From NCBI GenBank assembly GCA_963669155.1, contig OZ022584.1:12127572-12191571 (forward strand): 64,000 bases of DNA. The letters run 5' to 3'. Both the position numbers and the translations under genes were made by a program. This document shows, piece after piece, positions 44,151-55,469 of this stretch; within the stretch, counting starts at the first letter, position 1; each line of letters opens with the position of its first letter. Origin of the DNA: Arbacia lixula (taxonomy: Eukaryota > Echinodermata > Echinoidea > Arbacioida > Arbaciidae). Below the pieces are notes generated by a model that made no database searches, was not told the DNA's origin, and saw nothing but the letters and a program-made list of their open reading frames with translations.

Positions 44151-44268
44151 TGGTATTTATAAACAGGCACTATGACATTGACTACAACTAACTCTGTGAA
44201 AAAGATTTTGGGTGGCCACTTATCAAGTAGAGCTAAATTGGACTGCGCGTATTATCCTGTTTATGTCT

Positions 44269-44446
44269 AGGGCCCTGTTCAATAAAACTTACCATTAACA
44301 CCATTAATGGTAACTCTGTCATCAATGGTAACTACATGTACCATGTTAACATCGCTTAACAGCCAATCAAATTTAATATGTTTCCATATCAGTTGTCATT
44401 GGTAGCAAAGTTACCATCAATGGTAAGTTTTATGCAACAGGGCCCC
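44269..44446. mobile_element. MITE 'agggccctgtt', family F, complete
   Basis: 'gggccctgttcaataaaac' and 'gttttatgcaacagggccc' are inverted ends; 'accatcaatggtaa' words recur in both directions inside. Confidence 0.8.
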
Positions 44447-44754
44447 GATGGCCAGCACACACGCCAAATTGCGTCCACTATCGAGTCACGGTGGTCATTG
44501 CTGACAGTCTGCATGCAGGTGATTAATGCATGGGTGCCGCCCCCTTAAGTTACGCCGCCGCGCACGAATTCATTATCACACCCACCAGTCATATCAATCC
44601 CCATTCTGGTTACACCACTCGACCACTTTCGACTTATCGACTCTTATTGATAGCTGCACAGCCAAAAATCACATAGCCGATACCAGCTGCTTCCTGTAGA
44701 AGCCACCACCTCAGCAAAACAAAGCTGCCCTTTAGTTTCCGCGTGTGACAACAA

Positions 44755-44922
44755 ATGAAAACCAGTGTCAGGAATGACAGCGTATGCACCAAATTTGGAT
44801 CTATCTACCCCCATGCTCTGTTCCCGGCTCTGTTATACCGCGTAAGTGATGATTCTGGACAGCTCATCATTTTAACTCGTGCCAGGATATACGTCTCTGA
44901 TGTGGACTTTATTCACCATGAA
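44755..44922 (+). CDS. Weak candidate first exon of an unknown gene
   Basis: An ATG opens 56 codons (MKTSVRNDSVCTKFGSIYPH...) that end DVDFIHHE at a strong donor GAA|GTAAGT. The donor is in phase 0, while the next likely exon of the downstream kinase gene (49774 or 49763) is not, so a link would need another exon. No domain recognised. Confidence 0.25.
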
Positions 44923-45678
44923 GTAAGTAGTATTATTGCATTTTAAATGTTGGAAAAAAATGTTCGTATTTCTTATCAAACGATGCGTCAGTAGCAAACG
45001 CATTATCCCTTTTCCCCCCACTGGTATATACCATAATGGTTCGGGTAGAGTATAGAGTTAAGGAGAGTTTAGAGCGAAAAGGTATTCACGCTGTATTTAC
45101 GTTACTGGGCGCTGGCGTATGAAGCCATTGTTGCTTAAGTATAAATGTATGTGCATACGACTTAAGGTGTTTGTGTTTCTTTCGAGCATAGACCTATATC
45201 TTTTAACTCTGTGAAAAAAAACAGTTCGTGAAAGCCTCAAGAGGATTTCGCTCGCATCTAATGAATATATTATCCCCTATATAGCCCTAAGTCAGCACCC
45301 CGAAACTCCTACGGCAATGAATGAAACATGCCCCACCTTGGCCCCAGTATGCCCAAAGAGAATTGCTACTGCAGCATATTATTGTGTGCTTAATAATGAG
45401 AGGTTTCGATGTTCTTTCTACTAAATGGGACTAAATACGTGTTTGTGATGGAAAACCCGAGTGATTGGGTTTAGTCCCCGTCCCGCATATGACCCAACCC
45501 TTGACCGCCTAAACTGGCTTATTAATATTATTGGTAAATGGCGCTCACTCAGTTCCCTCTTTAAGCCAAATTGTTGATACTGCTAAGGACGTTTGGTGTT
45601 CTTTCACCTGAATAGGACTGTTAAACGATAATTCGGAATTTAATTCTGAATTCAATTAAAGCCCCATCCCTTGCCGAT

Positions 45679-45786
45679 ACAGCTCCTGAACCAGACGATC
45701 ACGACGATAGCTTCATTAGTGATAACAAGTGCATAGTGTCATTAATTCAGCTTCTCTCCTCCTCCTCCACCTCCGCCTCTTCTGGT
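45679..45786 (+). CDS. Weak candidate exon, acidic then Ser-rich
   Basis: After CGATACAG the frame PEPDDHDDSFISDNKCIVS runs open to a Ser-rich end and a donor TCTG|GTATGT. Its last base would join 'ac' at 49774 to give Asp, in phase with the kinase gene. Support is only splice words and phase. Confidence 0.22.
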
Positions 45787-47015
45787 ATGTCTGATCCCTC
45801 ACCAACCCTCCATCACTTTTTTTTTAACTAGTTCGGGCTCAGATGTTACGTAACATTCTAACGGATTCATTAGGGTATCATTTACAGACCTTTGCACTTT
45901 CATGATGGAAAATAGCGCGCTTTCCCGCATGCTTTCACAATCATAAAGCTCAGACGCCCTGTGTACTTTTCAAACAGAAACCTTCTAAGCGGATTTTCGT
46001 AATGCTCTGAGGTGGTACTTAGACTTAAGTTAGGATCCTACCGCATTGTATGTTGATCTGCAAGATTTTTTAAGGTTGTATTTCCCTGTATATCGTCTAC
46101 ACTAGCTATATATAGGTAAGCCTCAGTCAACTTAAAATCAAGTTATTTTTCACGACCTATATCAAGTCTTCGTCATTTCACAAAGTGGACCTTTATCATG
46201 TATTTTACTTGTACGTGATTCATGTAAAGTTTTTTTTTATAATTTGTATCTGTCTGTAAATGGGGGGACACTACCTTAAATTTTGGAGTGTGGGTTAATT
46301 GTCAAAATGTGCTCTTTATCATTAGGGGTTCCCAAATATTAGACTTAAATATTAGATAGCATTGGTAACCTTTTAAGTACACGTATTGACATGATTATGT
46401 TGTGGTAATTAAATATGTTAAATGGATATAAATCATGTGTATCTAAATCATTTATGTGCACATGTAAGCATATCTACACGTATCTATATGAACACGGTGT
46501 GATAATTGCATATGTTTCAATTCAGTGTATATAAATCCTTTAATTGTGGATCGCATTGCCAATGATTGACAGACTTTATTAGCGATGCCTGGAAAAGGGA
46601 TATAGTTCCTTTAAGGATATCCCGCTATTGGTATGACCTTATAGCCAAGCAACGTTTTACAGAATCCAGTAAACATGGGCTTCCGGTATAGGTCAGCGAT
46701 GGACTTTCCATGATATTTTGACGGAAACAGGAATAAACGGACGATACCAGGCACGATCTGATTTCGTATCGGAGTTTTCCGACATGGATAAATATTATCA
46801 TGACATGCACCTGTCGGACAAACAATTATATGTGGTCACGTACTTTTTTATTGTTTATTCTTCACGACCAACGCATCTAGTGTGTTTAACACTGTCATTA
46901 CTATTGGTATGAAGATGTGTAGTAAATCAATGTCGTTTATCTGGGCCTGTACTGAGAGGGTTTATGGACTATGAGCATGATCGTTTGGACTAAGTTTGAA
47001 TTTCTATTTGAAATT
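45787..47015. other. Intergenic or intronic, no gene seen
   Basis: AT-rich. A unit related to the 17.4-kb tandem repeat lies at 46885-46955. Nothing else is supported. Confidence 0.35.
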
Positions 47016-47056
47016 TTGTCCACGTAACAAAAGACCATATTCACATTGATGGGAGG
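47016..47056 (+). repeat. Copy 3 of the short dispersed motif
   Basis: 'ttttgtccacgtaacaaaag' followed by 'accatattcacattga', matching 1365 and 12286. Confidence 0.5.
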
Positions 47057-47164
47057 GTAATAATAATGACACTAATTGTAATATTGTACGATGCAAAAAC
47101 ATACTTCACTCGAACATATAACAAAATATTGTATATCACCACCGAGCGGACTCCGTAAAGACCT

Positions 47165-48367
47165 GGGCCGGTATTCAATTCGATACTTAAGAAAAGTACA
47201 AAAAATACTTAGTATTTGGCTCAGCTAAGTATTTGGCTTAATCCATATTCAAGACAGTTCTTAGATCTTTACTTATGTAGACGACAGCTAAGTAAAATAC
47301 TTAGCAAAATAGTGACGTCACGCACATCAGCTGATTCATCACAGCTGGCGAACAGTTTTGTGCGAAAATTCTCTATGGCTCTTTGCGTGTTAAAAGAACA
47401 ATCGCACAATCATTTTGTGCGGTGAAATTTCCATAGGTTTTGTGTATACGGTGTACCGCAACGTATGGTAGTTTAACCAAAGACGAAGAGCGCTGCGAAG
47501 CGCGCAGCATATGCAGCGCAGCGCTGCTTAATTCGCAATACATTTATTGTACGCGCAGCACTTTAGATCGATGGTCTAGTTTACTGTTTAGTACTAAAAT
47601 AGCATTACCGGACTCTCAGTCTTTCCGTGGAGCAAGAATACGTGTTGGGCATCAATTACCAGCATTCGAAATGAAGTGACACAAGATTTTACCAAAGGGT
47701 GCGTATTTTATTCCGTTCAGAACTTCAATATAATGACCCCTGCTTTGGTCCTTTGTTCGTCCACTCTGAGCCGACGAATGGCAGTGTATGCATACATGGC
47801 ATAGGTAAAGGTACCGTGCCGTAGCGTAGCCGCCCAGGCAAAGTCTGCAATCTGTGTATGCTTTATTATGGCCTAAGTAAATGATTTGTGTTGCTCTTTG
47901 GTGATGTCTTGTGCTACGAGTTCAGTTATGCCACGAATCCCGTTACGATTTATCAATACCGTTTGATTAATTCAGTGTCAATGTATTTTTGAAGAGGATG
48001 TACACGCTGATGATAAGCAATATGTTGGCGAATTTCTTGATGGTGATTGTGAAGATGAATGCAGCCATTTCTCAAAACACGTAGCAATGAACTTTCGACT
48101 ATGAATGGACAGGCCTATCTTAAGTGTCCTATCAGGAGGAGGCAAAATACTTAGTCAAAAATACTCATTTGAATAGCAAACGTACTTAAGTACAAAAAAT
48201 ACTTAAGTATTTACTTAATTGGAGCAATATTTTTACTTATACTTAGCCAAATACTTAAGACAAAAATCGTCCTTTGAATACCAATTTTGGCTAAGTATTT
48301 TATTTAAGCCAAATACTAAGTATTTGTCTTATTTTTTATACTTAAGTATTGAATTGAATACCGGCCC
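47165..48367. mobile_element. 1.2-kb TIR element 'GGGCCGGTATTCAATTC'
   Basis: GGGCCGGTATTCAATTC at the left is mirrored by GAATTGAATACCGGCCC at the right. Both subterminal zones repeat 'acttaagtattt' and 'gccaaatactaag'. The GGGCCGGTATTCA style recalls PIF/Harbinger, an inference. The interior is GC-richer and has no recognisable transposase. Confidence 0.75.
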
Positions 48368-49205
48368 TGGCAGGATAGCATGGGTCGAAGGTTGGCTTAT
48401 ACAATCGGTATTTCATTTGGATATCGATTACGAAACAAATCGCTCTGCAATATGAAAATACATACTGGATCTTAAGATTATATATATTTCTCCAGTCTAC
48501 TAGTTAGTGAGGAGCCCATCCGGATTTAGTTCGATAGTTGCTAAAAGAAGTGATTTCTGTCAATCATGTCTTGAGTTACTTTCTTCTGTCTTTTTGTTTT
48601 TAAAAAACTAAAAAAAAAAAAAAAGCCTGCCCTTTCTAACCTTACAAAGGTTATTTTAATAGGGATGCGGATTTGTGCTGTGGCATCGTTTTGGGGTCTC
48701 CCTTTTGTAAGCACTTGAAGTAAACATTCAGAATAATTCATGATGTTGAAACATATTGAACGTACGATTGTTAAAATCAAATGGGACATACTTTATAGCC
48801 ATTAAGTTAACATGTGAAGTTATTGACTCCTTCGTCTTCAGAGTTTGTATTAATGCATATCAACTTGACCGTGAACTTACTCACGTCAAACCGTCTGCCT
48901 TCGACGATTGTGACTATCTGGTGATGCATTCAGTGAGCGTTGTTGTAACGGATATCACAAGGTGATTGCAGTGACAACCGTATGTGATAATGAGGACGAT
49001 TAGATTATTTACAATTAGAGTGAAGAGGCACTTTGTCATAGGGCAGGATATTCTACTGTCACTTTCCTTATTTAACAGAGCTTTATTGTTTTATGTTGTA
49101 ACTTTAAACAGCGAGTACATAGAAGTACATTCTTCTGTTGTTGATCTCTCTGTCTTTATGTCATTATAATAACTCCTCCCTCTCACCTTCTTCTTTCCGC
49201 TTTTT
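48368..49205. other. No gene seen
   Basis: Short frames only, no repeat boundary. Confidence 0.35.
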
Positions 49206-49447
<242 letters not shown>

Positions 49448-49762
49448 ACTACATGTATCTCCATCCATATCCGTCTCACTCGGTCTCTCTCTCTACATAT
49501 TTGCACCTGTGCTCTTCCGTCGTTCCCCCTCTCGTTGTATCTCTCTTCTCTATCTCACCACCCCTGTCTCTCCCAACTCCGACTTCCTTCATCCATACCC
49601 ACATTTTCCACCTTTCTCCTACGCCACCATCTTCCTCTCTTCTTCCTTTTCCCCTCTCCCTATCTAATACTATTGCACCCAATCCTTTCATCCCCTCTCT
49701 CATACTCCGCTCTCCCTCTATACTCTTCACATTTTTATGTTGTTTACATTTCTCTGTTTTAG

Positions 49763-49916
49763 CCTTATTTTAGACTTCTTCGATGACCTTTCACTGCCTG
49801 GACTCATGGAAGACCAGCAAATATTCAAGAAAACGACTGGACCTCAGTCCCCGCAACATTGGCCCGATTACATGATATCGGTTACTCCATCTTCAGCCTT
49901 CTCCTATCGTTTGAAG
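49763..49916 (+). CDS. Kinase gene, first confident exon
   Basis: It encodes DFFDDLSLPGLMEDQQIFKK and on to AFSYRLK. Two acceptors in the same frame are possible (49762 or 49773). The donor is AAG|GTGAGT in phase 0. An in-frame Met (GLMED) could be the start if no upstream exon exists. Confidence 0.6.
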
Positions 49917-50342
49917 GTGAGTCACAATTTCAAATCTCTAGTTTTGGTATTGGTCAGACATTCAATGCAATTGATCTCATACGGGAAGATAGTGGTTTAC
50001 TAAATGAAATACGGGGTTTTCCGTTGTAACAATGACCATAACCTTAAAGTTATCTAGCAAAATTCTTTATCCTCATTTGCCGGACGTGCGTATTTTTGCG
50101 AGTATATGATTGACCGCCATGGTCATGGCAAGATTACGTTCATCTTAATGATTGACAGCATGGTTTAGTTGTTGTATTGGTAGTTATGTCACCATGATGC
50201 GGCTGTGGTCTATATGCTGATCACGTCCTTATAATGGTATGATTGTAAGTAATGTAAAGCCAACATTGACAACATCAAGAACAATGAGCATGTGTAAAAG
50301 AACTTGCAGGTGTGTGGTGATACAAGTTTGGAGAAAGGGGGG

Positions 50343-50388
<46 letters not shown>

Positions 50389-50766
50389 AGAGAGAAGAAA
50401 GGAAGGAGGAGATAAAGAAGAGAAAGAGCGAGAAAGGTTGGTGGATGGTGAGATAGTAAAACAAAAGAGGGGGCGGGCGATGGGGGGGGGGGGGGGGAGT
50501 ACGGGGAGCGAGTATTTTGTTTTTAACGTGTTGGATGGCAGGTATGGTGTTATCCAACGGGCAATCAGTAAAAGTGAAAGGAAGTAAACAACCGGAAACT
50601 AGACGGCTGTACCTAGCTCGCGGAATCAGGGCAATAACTAACTGGGTACCTAACTGGGTACCAAAAATATTAAATGAGACGCAATCGTCATGCCGGCCCT
50701 CTCACTTCTCATAACAAACACAGACCGTTACATTAAACATGGATCAGAGAACCCCTCTCCCTCCAA

Positions 50767-50798
<32 letters not shown>

Positions 50799-50892
50799 AC
50801 ACACACACAGACGGAAAGAGCAAAGGAGAGAAGGGGATGACGTGGGGTAGAGAGAGGGTGGGATGAGAAAGAGAGAGAGAGAGAAAGAAAAA

Positions 50893-50927
<35 letters not shown>

Positions 50928-51774
50928 GAAGAAAGAAAGAAAGAAAGAAAGGGAGAAAGAAGGAAAGAAAGAGAAAGGAAGAAAGGAAGAAAGAAAGGAA
51001 GAAAGAAAGAAAGAATGAAAGGAAGAAAGAAATAAAGAAAGAAGGAAAGAAAGAAAGAAAGAAAGAAAGAAAGGGAGAAAGAAGGAAAGAAAGAGAGAGA
51101 GGGGGGAGAGGGGTAGGTGTAGGCCTATAAGCACATTGTAAGCATGGGAGAGAGACGAGCTAAGAACACATTATTCGCTCTCTTTAAAAAGAACAAATGA
51201 AACAAGGTGAAGACATCGAAATAAATATTAGCCCAAGCTACAACCGATAGAAACTTGAAGGTTAAAAGAAACAAATTTGCCAAAAGACTAACAAGAACAA
51301 ACAATCGAAATGGATAACAATGGACAGAAGAAACACGAAACATGAAATATAATGTTTGAGGTGAGGAAAAGGTAGAGACACCGCAACAAATGCTAATCCT
51401 GTACCCAAGTTCCTGTTGGAATGTCATTCTTCCGCTTTTTTTATACATATTTTTTTTACTCATACGTCATGTATGTTACTAACTTACTACGTATTCCAGG
51501 TAATATCTATCCATGCCTATCATTTTACCAAAGTCCTGTAACGACAGACACAATCGTCATGTCACCGCGCTAAGATGACATTTTATTTCCCATAGTGTTC
51601 CTGCAATGGCGGATATTGCATTTTGATGTCGTTTTTCTGGGAAAACTTTAAGTGTCATGTAAGAAACTGGAAACAAAATCTGTTGGTGTTATTTGGCAAA
51701 GAAATTGGCAAAGAAAGTGTAATTTTGGGACATGCGCTTCATTGCACCCGTTCCCCCCCCCCCCCCCCCCCTTC

Positions 51775-51829
<55 letters not shown>

Positions 51830-54800
51830 GTTCTCTTGTTCTCTCGTAAGACCTTTCTTGATCCAACATTTGTTTTGTCATGTACATGTATACATGTATG
51901 GGATGACAACAATGGAATGTCCACAGATGAGTCAGCATGTTGTTTTAATTAAAGGCCATGTACACACGTTTACCTGAGCCCACTCTACACTGGCCGTCAC
52001 GGTCATTGTAAGCGCGTTTAATCTGGCTTAACAATTGGATGAGGGTGTGGGGCTTGTTTTGCCGATTGAGAGAAAGAGCGAGAAAGGATTATGGCGAGGT
52101 TCTGTGTTCTCCCTCCCCCAACCCATCCACCCACCCCACCACCACCCACCCCTTTCCCCATGCTCCCTCCTCCCCCACCACAACAATAACAAAAGAAAAA
52201 GACAATATTAACTGATTCAGTGATCAGACATGAAACAATTAACAAAATGACAAAACTACAACCGAAAAATCTTAGTTGGATCGTCCAGGTGTGATCCAAC
52301 ACAAACATTTAGGTCGTGTTACTTCGCCCGGCCACAGAGTCACTCGGAAGGAATTTGATTTTCTCGCTTATGTGCTAAGTAAACACGCTTAAAAAACATG
52401 CACTGATTGTGTTTGCTAAACGCTCAGGTATCACACTTATTTCTTATGTTAGTGGAGTCGTTAGACAAAATAGTAACGGACAGGCAAGGGACAATAATTA
52501 ATTTTTTCGTTCTTCCTCCGTAATACATGTACATCAATTTTCGTCGTTATGAAGAGATTTAGGGTAAGTGACGCTGTCTTTGTGATAATTATGTGTAATT
52601 TTTGTTTGACCATTAATTACCGAATGCATGCACACGACGAGTAATGTATCAGATACCTGCCGAAACCACGTCAGCAATGCATATCACGGTTTATGTTAAT
52701 GCTGTACACTCCCACGTATATTGTACGATGGAACAAAGCAATAAAGAAAACAATGAAAAGATGATTTTGCGAAATAGACGAGACCTTTTTCGACATTTAT
52801 TACATTGAAACTCACAACTATTAACTCAATCTGTCATATTTCCTTTTTCACTCCATTGCAGGAATATTACCGGCAGGTTTTCACCATCAGTCCACCGAAT
52901 AGCAGAAGTCATCCGGGACTGAATGTCATAATTTGTCAGGTAGGCATGCATTTAGCCTGGTTCATATGCTGATTGGGCAGTTCTAAACTAAGCTATTGAA
53001 ACAAAGAGGTCTGGTTGCAGCAGACTAATCTTTCTGATGTCTTATCCAGTCCCCCCCCCCCCCCCCCCCCCAACACGGCTGAGAAATTCTAATTCAAAAT
53101 CCGATTTTTGTACGCTTAACAAAACACCATGTGCATAGTGAGTGATTGTTGATGTTTTCAGTACATGATAAATATCTTGATCACTAATTAACAAAATAAC
53201 GTTCAAGTAGACACATTATTAGTCATACCAATGATTATGAAGGATTAGAGAGGTACCGGAGGTTAAAAATGCTTAACCATCGAACTCATGGCTTGAAAAC
53301 AATTCTTTGAAATGAAATCCCAATTTACCATTCTTTGAAGTAACAGTATGTTCTGTTCGGTGTTTAGACTGAATAAAGGATAAGAGAAATACACAACTGG
53401 TATCTCATTGAGAAATTTACAGCAGTAAATATAGTACATGGAGTACATAGTCATATGCATACGCAACAATATGATATTATCATGGTAGTTTCAGTCTCCA
53501 TGTCGCCAATACCGTTAAATTGGCCGGTTTTCTTTCAACAGGAGAACGTGCGCCCAGAAACATGCCAAGGTCATCTCGGCGCCTTGAGGAAAAATGGACT
53601 TCCGGCCAAGTCGGGCAACCAGGCCGAATTCCGTATATCATCATCAGCCGCTGAGAACGGACAAGGACCGGCAAACAATACCTGTAAGGCGAAGCGGCGC
53701 TTCGATGACCTGTCGGCACTCCGACGGCAGACGGTGAAGCTGAAGAACCGCCTGCGGGCGGAGAGGAAGAAGAACGGAGAGCTGAAGAGGCGGTGGGAAG
53801 GGGAGTTCAACCGCGCCAACCGGTTCGAGCGAGGAAAGGTAAACGAGTGCTGGAAACATTTGAAACATGCCCCCCCCCCCCCCACAACACATACACACAC
53901 GCGCACATACACACACACATACAAACATACACATGCACACACACACACACACACACATACAAGAAACAACTATTGTATGCAATTTGTTATCGGGTTAATT
54001 TTGTTTTTAGCAAAGGAAAGTTTGACGCATGAACATTGAAGTGAAGTGAAGTGAAACAAGTCATAACTATTATAAGACATGTAATCGAAAATTCATGTCT
54101 CATTGGTCAATAATCGTATTATATTGAGATATATTGAGAAGATCCATTCTAATGGTCCTTTAACCAGAATGAGACCCGTGGTCACGCCATCACGGGTCCC
54201 GTCATCACTAGCGCCCGCTACCTTAAACCCTTGGCATGCCCGACAAACTGCTGTTCTATGGGACTCGTATATACTACTCGTGCCGAAGTACACCTATGGT
54301 ACATAAATTCTTAATACAGTTGTCATACAAAAGATTATTCTTGATTTCATCTTGACAGCGAGAAACGGATGCAAAGCTGAAAAAGGCGACGGACATGATC
54401 GTCAGAATGAGGCAGATTCTCGTAACGATAGAGGTCAGATCACTTTCTTTATTAGCCCAACGCATGCTATGCAATCTGGTGCTTTTTATGGGTTTTACTT
54501 GGGGAAGATGATATCATTGAGATTTAAACATTTAACCTTCCGTGCACCGAGACCATTTTTATCAGCTCCCTAAGTTGGCACAGAATCTGAAAAATTGTCA
54601 TGTTCTTCCATAATGTCCACCAATATCCACCATGTCTATGATATGACAATGATAATTTATTCTTTTAACTTATGGATATGGCATCGAAAGCTCTTGGTTT
54701 TCATGAGGACACAGTGTTATTATTATCTAAGTAACTGGATGAATAGAACTTCTTTAAAGAACATAACATCATGAGATATAGGCGGTTATGGAGCGCCGTA

Positions 54801-55391
54801 ACCATGGTAACTCTTTGTTCTGAGCTCTTTGTATCGGTTTCACATCATGGTAAACAACCCCTTGCTACATTATGCTACCCAGTTAGTCAGCTACCCATCC
54901 TCCATCTTAGCAAAGCCAATTTTTACGAAGTACATAGTCCCCAAATCTCAAATGTATCGTACCAGATCTGCATTTATCTCACATAATGAACATCATGGTA
55001 GATATATCGTGTTGAAGGAGATGCCGAAATTCCAATGTTATTCCAAATGCTCTACATTTCATGCGTTATCTTGCAGGATGAGAATTTCAAATTGAAAACT
55101 AATCTGGAAGAGGCTCAGCGAAAGCTAGAAGAGAAGGAGGAAGATGCAGAGTAAGTATTATATTACTTTTTTTAAACACGGTTCTCTTATTCAAAGAAGC
55201 AAACACAATCAGTCCAAAAATTGTCCAACATTACACAGTGAGACGATTTAAAAAAAACCGAGGTCGTTATGAAATGATAGCTGAATGATAATTCCAGAAA
55301 ACGACATCTGTACAACCATTTTTCATTTTCCGCTCCAGGTCATTAGCCATAAGTTTTAAAAACGTAATTATATGATATCAATATTGATACA

Positions 55392-55469
<78 letters not shown>

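Noticed and set aside
50733-51134. 133-codon minus-strand frame with many Phe and Ser
   Set aside because: It is a GAAA repeat read in one frame, not a membrane protein.
53571-53982. Minus-strand frames of over 100 codons opposite a kinase exon
   Set aside because: They are antisense shadows of a GC-rich real exon plus a CA repeat.
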